Shown piece after piece: positions 1 to 6,151 of a DNA stretch of 6,825 nt (position 1 is its first letter; every line of letters starts with the position of its first letter). The notes under the pieces are model-generated. The model searched no databases, was not told the DNA's origin, and worked only from the letters and a program-made list of their open reading frames with translations. Position numbers and translations under genes: made by a program. Source of the DNA: Acidobacteriota bacterium (lineage in GTDB: Bacteria > Acidobacteriota > Terriglobia > Terriglobales > Acidobacteriaceae); assembly GCA_021782675.1 (NCBI GenBank), contig JAJXUS010000112.1, positions 1-6,825 on the forward strand. Direction: 5' to 3'.

Positions 1-27
1 CCTGGGCCAACCGCTTGCGGTCTCTAA

Positions 28-43
28 GGAACCTCTGAAGAAC
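28..43 (+). repeat. IS left terminal inverted repeat
   Basis: The sequence ggaacctctgaagaac is repeated inverted at 1197-1212, with a single difference at the second base from the tip. It is the transposase-distal end, lying beyond the 3' end of the gene. CTAA immediately outside (24-27) is the likely target-site half. Confidence 0.85.
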
Positions 44-126
44 AGCGAGTTATAAGGATGCTGAGCTGCCTTTGCTTCGTTGTCGCGCCAGCGAAGCGTA
101 TTTAGGGGCGATCCGCGATGTTATTT

Positions 127-161
127 TGTCCGGCGGAGGCTCATCTGGCCTCCGCCGGACA
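127..161. repeat. Perfect 14-bp hairpin just after the transposase stop codon
   Basis: Arms 127-140 and 148-161 are exact reverse complements (14 bp, about 80% G+C) with a 7-nt loop (tcatctg). It begins 2 bases beyond the transposase TAG at 164-166. It resembles the stem of an intrinsic terminator, but on the minus (transposase) strand the bases after it are A-rich (AAATAA). On the plus strand the T-rich run lies before the stem, not after it. Possible roles are mRNA 3'-end protection, or interference with transcription or translation crossing the element. These are inferences. Confidence 0.8.
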
Positions 162-163
162 CA

Positions 164-1144
164 CTATGCCCCGACGGGGACCGTTCGTAGAGTGACCTTG
201 GCGAGCCGCCTGCGGTGCTGGTAGATGTTCGCCAGCGCGAACCCCGCACACAGCCACTCGTGGTTCTTCCTCAAGCCGCGATATGGCACCTTCGTAAATC
301 CGAACACCCGCTTCAGGATGCGGAACGGCCACTCCACCTTGGCGCGTACGCGGGCCTCGGTCCGATTCCTGCGCTTCTCGGCTTCATCTACACCTGCTTT
401 GGTCTTCACCCGGCGCGAGGTCATGTCCTGCGCTCCGGGCGCGGCTTGATGAATCACCTCCGTCTGGCCCTGATACCCAGCGTCACCCCAGACCTTCGTT
501 TCATCGCCATGCAGCAGATCCGGCAGCATGTGCACATCGGACACCGATGCCGCCGTCGAGCAAACCGAGTGCACGATGCCTTCTTTGGAATCCACGCCGA
601 TGTGCGCCTTCATGCCGAAGTACCACTGGTTGCCTTTCTTCGTCTGATGCATCTCCGGATCCCGCTGCCGGCTCTCGTTCCTGGTTGACGACGGAGCATG
701 GATGATGGTCGCATCCACGATCGTGCCGGTGGTGATGCGGATGCCCTTGCCCGCCAGATACACGTTCACCGCGTCCAGCATCTGGCCGCACAATTCGTGT
801 GCTTCCAGCAAATGACGGAAGTTCAGGATCGTGGTCTCATCCGGCACCGGCGCGTGGCCCAGATCGATACCGGCGAAGCGGCGCAGCACCGGTGATTCAT
901 ACAGCGCGTCTTCCACCCCCGGATCCGACAACGCAAACCACTGCTGCAGAAAGTAAACCCGCAGCATGATCGCAAGTCCCACAGGCTTGCGGCCCGTCTC
1001 GCCCTTCGAGTAGTACGGCGCGACCAGCGCCAACAACTCAGCCCACGGCATCACCGCATCCATCTCTTCCAGAAACTGCTCCCGCCGCGTCTTCTTCGAG
1101 TACCGCTGGAAATCTGCTTGATGGGCCAACGTCATCTGCCGCAT
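164..1144 (-). CDS. IS5-family DDE transposase
   Basis: Cuts and joins the ends of the surrounding insertion sequence. The 326-residue product has the IS5 architecture: an N-terminal DUF772-type region (about residues 15-115, including the family-typical stretches around EDALYE at 78-83 and TTILNFRHLLE at 104-114) followed by the DDE catalytic domain. The catalytic triad is visible as D144 (in TIVDATIIHAPSS), D221 (in GDAGYQG) and E271 (in VEWPFRILKR), with the family's lysine seven residues after the glutamate (K278). RDPEMHQTKKGNQWYFGMKAH is the hallmark block shared with E. coli IS5. I chose the ATG at 1144 because GAGGAG lies about 9 bases upstream. An in-frame GTG at 1180 would add 12 residues but has no ribosome site. 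The frame is intact, so the enzyme may be active. The stop codon is followed within 2 bases by a strong hairpin. Confidence 0.93.
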   Translation of the reverse strand: MRQMTLAHQADFQRYSKKTRREQFLEEMDAVMPWAELLALVAPYYSKGETGRKPVGLAIMLRVYFLQQWFALSDPGVEDALYESPVLRRFAGIDLGHAPVPDETTILNFRHLLEAHELCGQMLDAVNVYLAGKGIRITTGTIVDATIIHAPSSTRNESRQRDPEMHQTKKGNQWYFGMKAHIGVDSKEGIVHSVCSTAASVSDVHMLPDLLHGDETKVWGDAGYQGQTEVIHQAAPGAQDMTSRRVKTKAGVDEAEKRRNRTEARVRAKVEWPFRILKRVFGFTKVPYRGLRKNHEWLCAGFALANIYQHRRRLAKVTLRTVPVGA

Positions 1145-1196
1145 GCGTGATCTTCTCCTCAACTCCACATTACCCAACACAGTTGTGGATCGGAGA

Positions 1197-1212
1197 GTTC
1201 TTCAGAGGTTTC
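1197..1212 (-). repeat. IS right terminal inverted repeat
   Basis: The reverse complement reads gaaacctctgaagaac, 15/16 identical to the left end. This is the promoter-proximal end of the element, with 52 bases between it and the preferred transposase start. TTAA follows immediately outside (1213-1216) and fits the YTAR target consensus, although it is not identical to the left-hand CTAA. Confidence 0.85.
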
Positions 1213-1216
1213 TTAA

Positions 1217-1591
1217 TACTGAAAGTTGTGAAAACCCCGAGACAGATAAGAAAAGCGATTCTGCATTTCATGCCGCAAATCTCCTCTTCAGCGAATTCGA
1301 AACAGAAGACTGAATTGTTTTATTGTTTGAAGGATTTGAATAGAGCCGGAAAGACTGGTGAAGTGAGCAGTTCCCGCCGTGCGAACGTTCCGTTGCTCGC
1401 GATAAGTTTGCGACGAAGCGAGGGTGCCCAACGCCGGCGACTGCACGTGTTCTGAAAGCCTGCGATCAGCATACTTGCGACCTCAACCAGCCAGGCCCTA
1501 GCTACAGGACGCCCTGAGACTAGGCCGAGCTGATCGAAGAAGTCAAGATAATTGTTTTGCGCGAATAAGCTTTAGTTTCATTGACTGCAAA
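1217..1591. other. About 375-base region with no convincing gene, between the IS and the methyltransferase gene
   Basis: This stretch is more AT-rich at both ends (about 1217-1360 and 1545-1585) than the genes around it. On the minus strand one frame stays open for about 83 codons (1323-1571, between two TAA codons). Inside it an ATG at 1472 is preceded by GAGG with an 8-base gap and would give a 50-residue arginine-rich product ending at 1320. I recognise no family in it, and it may equally be chance or the eroded end of a lost gene. A weak imperfect inverted repeat (ggccctag near 1495 against ctaggcc near 1520) is present. I see no tRNA, no clean terminator and no convincing promoter. It presumably holds the 3' end of the methyltransferase transcript. 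Confidence 0.5.
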
Positions 1592-2242
1592 CTACCGGCT
1601 TGCGATGACCTCGCGCGTATTGTCCTTGGCCAGCAGGAAGCGGCAGGCGCCGATATCCTGCAGCAGCGTCTCGGCCTGGCGGTTCTGATAGACCGTCAGG
1701 ATCGGGTGGTCCGGGCCTGGCTGGACGGAGAGCGTATCGCCATCCATCACGTGATACCGGCTAAAGGCCGTCTCCGGACCGGTGTTCTTCGAGTGGAAGA
1801 AGGCCAGCACCTGCCCCTTTTCCGACAGCACCGATGCAAGCTGGCTGATGATGGCAGCGCCAATCGGCGCCGGGACATAATCGACCGTATCCCACAAGAG
1901 AATCACATCGAACTTGCGGCCGCCAAAGTCCATATGCTTTGCCAGAAATGCAGGCACATCGTAGCTTAGCGGGCGATCCTCCGTAGCGGGTATGACCCAG
2001 TCCGGCTTGACCGCCTCCGCCACCAGATCGGCCATATACACGCTGTGGCCCAGTTCCGTCAGAAAGTTAATATTGGCTGGGGATGTGGGGCCAATGTCCA
2101 GCACGCGCAGGCCCTGTTCCGCCTTCAGGCGCTCCAGAATCCTGGCCCAGCCGCTGGAGCGGCGCGGCGTCCGGGCCCCGGAGGCAGCGCCACGCGCATT
2201 TGCCTTGCTGCCGGAATCATTCCGCTGAAAAATAGGACGCAT
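1592..2242 (-). CDS. Class I SAM-dependent methyltransferase-like protein
   Basis: Predicted cytosolic protein of 216 residues that should bind S-adenosylmethionine; the substrate is unknown. A basic, low-complexity N-terminus (residues 1-30) precedes a Rossmann-type core. A motif I-like strand and loop is at LDIGPTSPAN (48-57), an acidic residue after the second strand is D72 (in YMADL), a motif IV-like strand is FDVILLWDTVDYV (111-123), and LSEKGQVLAFFHS (139-151) has the look of the strand that follows. The glycine loop is unusual, because the canonical GxGxG is replaced by GPTSPAN. I chose the ATG at 2242, with GAAGAGAG about 4 bases upstream. The GTG directly before it at 2245 would sit too close to that site. 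The gene is divergent from the exported-protein gene, and its 3' end faces the IS. The family-level call is fairly sure; enzymatic activity is inferred. Confidence 0.72.
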   Translation of the reverse strand: MRPIFQRNDSGSKANARGAASGARTPRRSSGWARILERLKAEQGLRVLDIGPTSPANINFLTELGHSVYMADLVAEAVKPDWVIPATEDRPLSYDVPAFLAKHMDFGGRKFDVILLWDTVDYVPAPIGAAIISQLASVLSEKGQVLAFFHSKNTGPETAFSRYHVMDGDTLSVQPGPDHPILTVYQNRQAETLLQDIGACRFLLAKDNTREVIASR

Positions 2243-2356
2243 CACACTCTCTTCGCCGGGCGGCCCGGGCTTTTTCTGTCTACGATCGAGGGGCAGCGGA
2301 AAAATTCATGCTGCCTCTGATGAAACCGATTGGATCGCAAAATCATCGTTACCGGA

Positions 2357-3262
2357 ATGCGCTGCCTTTATCCTACCCCGCTCCGTCAGAACGCACGAGT
2401 GCTTCGTCGATTTTCTGCCTTTCTGTTCCTGGTCACGGTACTTTTTGCACTGCCCCGCCTGGCGCGGGCAGACAGCGCGCAGACGGCGCTGGCCCTGGCG
2501 CAGAGCGATCCAGCGAAGCTGGTGCAGCAGGTATGCGCAAATGAGATCCAAAATTTTTCCGGGACCCGGCAGCCCCTGCGTTACCGGCTGCGCAAAGTGA
2601 CGGCCAAAGGCGACACGACCAAGCAGATCGTCGAAACGCATGAAGGCGGCGTCGCGCGGTTGATTGCCATTCACAGCGAACCGCTCAGCGCGGTTCAGCA
2701 GCAGATTGAAGAGGTTCGCCTGCAAAAGGTGCGCACCGATCCTGCCGTGGAGGCCCACCGGCGGCAGATGGAACAGCGCGATGCGGCGCGCATTATAAAG
2801 CTGACGCGCGCGCTGCCGCAGGCGTTCATTTATCGCTACGCGGGCACTGTCGCGTCGCCGCACGGTCCGCTCATCCGGCTGACGCTGGAGCCCAATGCAC
2901 ACTGGACACCCCCTGACTTTGAATCGCGCATCCTGACCGGCATTCGCGGCGAGATGCTCGTGGACGGGCAGTCGCTGCGTGTCGCACGCGTCGAAGGGCA
3001 CGTCTACCGGGACGTTGATTTTGGCTGGAAGGTGCTGGGCGTTTTGTACCCGGGCGGAGACATCCTGTTTGAACAGGCGCCTACGCAGTGCTGCGGCTGG
3101 CAGCTTTCGCACCTGCGTCTGCGGCTGGACGGCAAAGCGCTGATGCTGAAGCCGATTCGCATCGACGTCGAGGAGTTTGCAACCGACTACTCCCCGACGC
3201 CTGCCGGTTGGGGATATCGCGAGGCGGCCGATTGGCTGCTCGGTCCCCAATGGCAAAGCTGA
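2357..3262 (+). CDS. Exported protein of unknown function, acidobacterial type
   Basis: A 301-residue protein that appears to be secreted to the periplasm or cell surface. An arginine-containing n-region (residues 10-18, ending VLRR) is followed by a hydrophobic stretch (about 19-32, AFLFLVTVLFAL) and an ARA motif that suggests cleavage near 38/39. The mature part has a basic, glutamine- and arginine-rich helical middle (about 111-152). After it comes a beta-rich region containing RGEMLVDGQSLRVARVEG (197-214) and DVDFGWKVLGVLYPGGDILFEQ-like strands (219-240). The alternating strands and the blocks 'xGxMLVDxxxxRVARVEG' and 'DVDFGWKVLGxLxxGG' recall an acidobacterial family with a possible LolA/RseB-like lipid-binding fold; this is inference. 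Three cysteines remain in the mature part (60, 245, 246). The start is uncertain: ATG 2357 has only a weak ACCGGA upstream. TTG 2330 and GTG 2399 are in frame, and the latter would give the most typical signal peptide. It stands alone, divergent from the methyltransferase and convergent with the racemase gene. Confidence 0.75.
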   Translation: MRCLYPTPLRQNARVLRRFSAFLFLVTVLFALPRLARADSAQTALALAQSDPAKLVQQVCANEIQNFSGTRQPLRYRLRKVTAKGDTTKQIVETHEGGVARLIAIHSEPLSAVQQQIEEVRLQKVRTDPAVEAHRRQMEQRDAARIIKLTRALPQAFIYRYAGTVASPHGPLIRLTLEPNAHWTPPDFESRILTGIRGEMLVDGQSLRVARVEGHVYRDVDFGWKVLGVLYPGGDILFEQAPTQCCGWQLSHLRLRLDGKALMLKPIRIDVEEFATDYSPTPAGWGYREAADWLLGPQWQS

Positions 3263-3275
3263 CGCGGGTGCTTCT

Positions 3276-4433
3276 TCAGGCGCGCGCGCGTACCGGCTCT
3301 GCGGGCGCGCTGTGTGCGCGGTTGCGCGGCCGGAACGTTTCCGCGCGTACCGTCAGCTCCTCCACCAGGCGGCGATTCACTTCGTAACCGCGCCCGGCGA
3401 CCTGCGGGATTTCAATCTCGCCCGCTGCGGAGACTTCAATCGCGGGCTCGACGATGTCCTGGTGCCAATAGCGCTGCGAGGCGGACACGTCTCCGGGCAA
3501 ACGGAAGTTCTGCAAGGACGACATGGCGATGTTGTGTGCCCGGCCAATGCCGCTTTCCAGCATGCCGCCGCACCAGATGGGAATCCCCCGCTCCGCCGTC
3601 ACGTTGTGGACGCGAATCGCTTCGCTGAATCCGCCGACGCGGCCCAGCTTCACGTTAATGATGCGGCAGGAACCCATGGCAATCGCGGCCAGCGCGTCGC
3701 GACGGTTGCGGATCGGCTCATCCAGACAGATGGCCGTCTCAAGCTGCCGCTGCAACAGGGAGTGGAAGTAAAAATCATCATGCCAGAGCGGCTGCTCGAT
3801 CATCAGCAGACCGAACTCGTCAAAGGTTCGGATGTGCCCTTCGTCTTTCAGGCGATAGGAACCGTTTGCGTCGCAGCTCAGCAGAATGTCGGGCCAGCGC
3901 TGACGAATGGCCGCAAACATTTCAACATCGCGGCCTGGCTTGCACTTGAGCTTGATGCGGCGGTAGCCCGCAGCCAGTTCGCGCTCGACCACTTCCATCA
4001 GCTCATCGAGCGACGGCTGCAACCCGATGGAGACACCGCATTCGATGCGCTTGCGGGTTCCCCCCAGCAGTTCCGCCAGCGGAAGATTGGCCTGCAAAGC
4101 CTCGACATCCCAGACTGCATTTTCCAGCGCAGCCTTCGCCATGCGATTGCCGCGAACGTGCGACAGCGCGCGCGGGCAATCGCCGCCGCCTTCAACATCG
4201 ACGTGAAGCAGTGCGGGAATCAGCTCGTTGGCGAGCATGATCCACGCCGTGTCGGTAGTCTCTTCACTGAAGCCCGCGTGCTCCCCGGCGGTGCATTCCC
4301 CCCAGCCGGTAAATCCTTCGGCATTCACCTCCACAAGCACAATGCGGCGGCTGGTCGTGCGCCCAAAGCTGGTCTCAAACGGCCGCACCAAAGGCATGCC
4401 AATCTCACGCAGAACAATACTGTCGATCTTCAT
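3276..4433 (-). CDS. menC: o-Succinylbenzoate synthase / N-acylamino acid racemase (enolase superfamily)
   Basis: Cytosolic metal-dependent enzyme of 385 residues in the NSAR/OSBS subgroup. Such enzymes dehydrate SHCHC to o-succinylbenzoate in menaquinone synthesis and/or racemise N-acylamino acids. The N-terminal capping domain (about 1-125) carries the VRPFETSFG and GWGEC blocks. The barrel has the KxK pair K161/K163, metal ligands D188 (CDANGSY), E213 (IEQPL) and D238 (CLDEP), and the opposite lysine K262 (NVKLGRVGG). The blocks PIWCGGMLESGIGRAHN (285-301) and LPGDVSAS (312-319) are closely shared with characterised racemase/OSBS proteins. Residues after about 365 form a short arginine/alanine-rich tail beyond the usual fold. 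The ATG overlaps the upstream GNAT stop as ATGA, and GAGGA lies 3 bases before it, implying translational coupling. The fold is certain, but whether it is OSBS, racemase or both cannot be read from sequence. The symbol menC is therefore provisional. Confidence 0.9.
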   Translation of the reverse strand: MKIDSIVLREIGMPLVRPFETSFGRTTSRRIVLVEVNAEGFTGWGECTAGEHAGFSEETTDTAWIMLANELIPALLHVDVEGGGDCPRALSHVRGNRMAKAALENAVWDVEALQANLPLAELLGGTRKRIECGVSIGLQPSLDELMEVVERELAAGYRRIKLKCKPGRDVEMFAAIRQRWPDILLSCDANGSYRLKDEGHIRTFDEFGLLMIEQPLWHDDFYFHSLLQRQLETAICLDEPIRNRRDALAAIAMGSCRIINVKLGRVGGFSEAIRVHNVTAERGIPIWCGGMLESGIGRAHNIAMSSLQNFRLPGDVSASQRYWHQDIVEPAIEVSAAGEIEIPQVAGRGYEVNRRLVEELTVRAETFRPRNRAHSAPAEPVRARA

Positions 4434-5260
4434 GCTTCCTCATCTTTTCGCCAGACCGGCGCGTCTACTCCGGCTGGCAGGAAATCGATCCCGGTCATGG
4501 AACTTGCATCCGCCAGCAGATAAGCTGGCTGCGGCTCCTCCGCACGAAACTGCACAGCACAGAGCCCCTGAGAAAACGCATCCAACAGCTGCCGGCGAAG
4601 ATGCAGCATCGATTCCAGCGCAGGATTCTCAGGCACCCGGAGTTTATCACTGGTCGGGACAAAGGACGATTGTCCGGTATTTGTAACCGTCACTGTGCGC
4701 TGAATGGAAGGGCTCGGCAAACTTCGGTCACGCAGCAGGCCAACAACACGCGATGAGTTCACCCACCACTCCGCATGCAGACGGTCGGTAGGCAGTCCGC
4801 GATGAATTGCAGACGCTGACGGCCCATAAAAGTCCGGCGAATAGCGGCGCACGATAGCGCCCAGCTTGTTCAGGTTGAAGTGCGCGTTGCGCCCCTGCGT
4901 CGGATCGAACGTCCACTCGATCAGCGGAATGCCGCGGGCGATGGCGTCCTCGCGCTGCGCCAGTTTCAGCCGGTAGCCGACTCCCCGATTCCGAAACGCC
5001 TCCGCCACCGCGACCATGTGCGAGTGCAGGTAGGGATGCCCCTCGCGCATTCCTGGAATGGCAAACGCATAGCCGGCGAGCTGATCGCCCGCCCAGGCAC
5101 AAAAGAGATGCCCGCCGATCGCCTGTCCGACGACAAACATTCGCCGTGGCACCACGTCGAGCTCTGGATACTGCCAGACCGCACGCTGCAGCCCAATGCA
5201 CGCGTCGATCTCCGCAAAGGACCTTCCCGGGCGAATTTCGATCTGCGGCAGTTGCGTCAT
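4430..5260 (-). CDS. GNAT-superfamily N-acyltransferase, COG3375 type
   Basis: Predicted cytosolic acyl-CoA-dependent N-acyltransferase of 276 residues. The GNAT core is in the N-terminal half: HMVAVAEAFRNRGVGYRLK (81-99) holds strand beta-4 and the R/Q-x-x-G-x-G pyrophosphate-binding loop (R90-G95). The segment IEWTFDPTQGRNAHFNLNKLG (113-134, apart from its last residues) and YSPDFYG (140-146) are signature blocks of the COG3375 group. The C-terminal half (about 165-276) is a family-specific extension. The ATG at 5260 forms ATGA with the mazG stop. A GGAG lies 9 bases before it inside the end of mazG. Its own stop overlaps the next gene's ATG. Pairing with an NSAR/OSBS enzyme suggests it may be the succinyl-CoA:amino acid N-succinyltransferase of the D-to-L amino acid pathway known from Geobacillus. 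That is inference from context, since the acyl donor and acceptor are not visible. Confidence 0.85.
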   Translation of the reverse strand: MTQLPQIEIRPGRSFAEIDACIGLQRAVWQYPELDVVPRRMFVVGQAIGGHLFCAWAGDQLAGYAFAIPGMREGHPYLHSHMVAVAEAFRNRGVGYRLKLAQREDAIARGIPLIEWTFDPTQGRNAHFNLNKLGAIVRRYSPDFYGPSASAIHRGLPTDRLHAEWWVNSSRVVGLLRDRSLPSPSIQRTVTVTNTGQSSFVPTSDKLRVPENPALESMLHLRRQLLDAFSQGLCAVQFRAEEPQPAYLLADASSMTGIDFLPAGVDAPVWRKDEEA

Positions 5261-6132
5261 GCCGGCGAGCTCCGCTCTTCAGCTTTCACGCGGGTCCACA
5301 GCCGATCAAGCTCCTCGGCGGAGAGCGATTCCAGGGAGGCCTCGGCCATGGCCTCCAGCGCGCCAAAGCGCCGGCGAAATTTTGCATTTGCCCCGCGCAG
5401 GACAAGCTCCGGCTGCAGCTTGCTGTGACGCGCCAGGCTGGCGGCGGTGAACAGCAGATCGCCCAGCTCCTCTTCGACAGCGTGGCTGCGGGCCGCCGCA
5501 TCTGGCAGGACCATCGCCTGCTCCAGCTCTGCAATTTCTTCGCGCAGCTTCTCGACCACGGGCGCAGCCTCCGGCCAATCAAAGCCAACCGCGGCTGCCT
5601 TGCTGCCCAGCTTGCCAGCCTCCATCAACGCTGGCATCGCGCGCGGTACGGCATCGAGCAGGGGCGTCGGCGCCCCTTGATTTTTAGCGGCACGCTCTTC
5701 GCGCTTGATCGACTCCCAGTTCGCCACGACCTGCTCGGCATTCTCGGCATGCTCCTGCGCAAATACGTGGGGATGGCGGCGCACTAATTTTTCATTGAGC
5801 GTATCGATCACATCGCGCAGTCCAAACAGTCCGGCCTCCTGCGCCATCTCCGCGTAGAAGAGCACCTGCAGCAACAGATCGCCCAGTTCATCTTTCAGGC
5901 CCGGCCAGTCTTCGCGCTCCACCGCATCGACCACTTCATAAGCTTCCTCAAGAGAAAAACGCCGCAAAGACTGGAAGGTCTGCTCGCGATCCCACGGGCA
6001 GCCGCCGGGCGCCCGCAGGCGGCGCATGGTGCCGACCGCTCGTAGAAAGCTCTGCGGCAGTTCAAAATCGCGGGCTGTCCGATCTGCGGGCGAAGGATTC
6101 TCCATACTCTTCATCTTATCGGCTGCGCGCAT
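5257..6132 (-). CDS. mazG: Nucleoside triphosphate pyrophosphohydrolase MazG
   Basis: Hydrolyses (d)NTPs, including aberrant ones, to NMP and pyrophosphate; a cytosolic, Mg-dependent house-cleaning enzyme. The product has up to 291 residues, against about 263 in E. coli. The surplus is mostly an N-terminal extension. Both MazG repeats are present. The first has CPWDREQT (45-52), EEAYE (62-66) and DELGD (81-85); the second has EEIAE (198-202) and EELGD (221-225). RRHPHVF (118-124) and NWESIKREER (138-147) are shared with E. coli MazG. The start is uncertain: the ATG at 6132 has no ribosome site, and ATGs at 6114 and 6105 are in frame. The later starts would also leave more room for a promoter between this gene and the divergent prepilin peptidase. 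It is the first gene of the three-gene operon, coupled to the GNAT gene by an ATGA overlap. Confidence 0.95.
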   Translation of the reverse strand: MRAADKMKSMENPSPADRTARDFELPQSFLRAVGTMRRLRAPGGCPWDREQTFQSLRRFSLEEAYEVVDAVEREDWPGLKDELGDLLLQVLFYAEMAQEAGLFGLRDVIDTLNEKLVRRHPHVFAQEHAENAEQVVANWESIKREERAAKNQGAPTPLLDAVPRAMPALMEAGKLGSKAAAVGFDWPEAAPVVEKLREEIAELEQAMVLPDAAARSHAVEEELGDLLFTAASLARHSKLQPELVLRGANAKFRRRFGALEAMAEASLESLSAEELDRLWTRVKAEERSSPA

Positions 6133-6151
6133 GCGGCTATACTGCGGGCCA

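Larger units (their letters stand above)
28..1212 (-). mobile_element. Complete IS5-family insertion sequence (IS5 subgroup)
   Basis: An element of about 1185 bp bounded by 16-bp terminal inverted repeats that match at 15 of 16 positions (28-43 against the reverse complement of 1197-1212). One intact DDE transposase gene fills most of it on the minus strand. The left end begins GGAA, as IS5 itself does, and the size is close to that of IS5 (about 1.2 kb). The IS5 subgroup duplicates a 4-bp YTAR target. Here the flanking tetramers are CTAA (24-27) and TTAA (1213-1216): both fit YTAR but they differ at the first base. The element lies outside any recognisable gene. The intact frame and near-perfect ends suggest a fairly recent, possibly still active copy. 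The exact outer boundary could shift by up to three bases, because TAA also extends the repeat on both sides. Confidence 0.88.

Noticed and set aside
10..21. Short palindrome accgcttgcggt in the left flank
   Set aside because: Five-bp arms with a 2-base centre, common by chance in GC-rich DNA. Too little flanking sequence (24 bases) to interpret.
74..97. Second, shorter inverted repeat in the IS left end (gcttcg/cgaagc, 12-base loop)
   Set aside because: Only 6 bp with a long loop and no T-run on either side; not distinguishable from chance.
1147..1455. Plus-strand open frame crossing the right end of the IS
   Set aside because: It starts inside the insertion sequence and continues into the flank by chance. 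It has no ribosome site and no recognisable protein features.
1490..1530. Imperfect inverted repeat considered as a structured RNA or tRNA remnant
   Set aside because: The arms have a bulge, and there is no cloverleaf, conserved T-loop or known RNA motif.
2256..2275. CCGGG-CGG-CCCGG stem followed, after GC, by five T on the plus strand, like a small terminator
   Set aside because: The stem is only 5 bp with a 3-base loop, and no plus-strand gene lies upstream to need it. It sits in the leader between divergent genes, so it may be chance in a GC-rich stretch.
2306..3256. A 316-codon minus-strand frame opposite the exported protein gene
   Set aside because: The plus strand encodes a good signal peptide and a coherent exported protein. 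The antisense frame is arginine-rich, without motifs, and runs into the upstream region of the plus gene.
3177..4523. A long plus-strand open frame (448 codons) opposite the racemase/OSBS gene
   Set aside because: It is longer than the real gene but has no recognisable domain and low-complexity composition. It overlaps a minus-strand protein with all catalytic residues of its family, so it is a high-GC antisense shadow.
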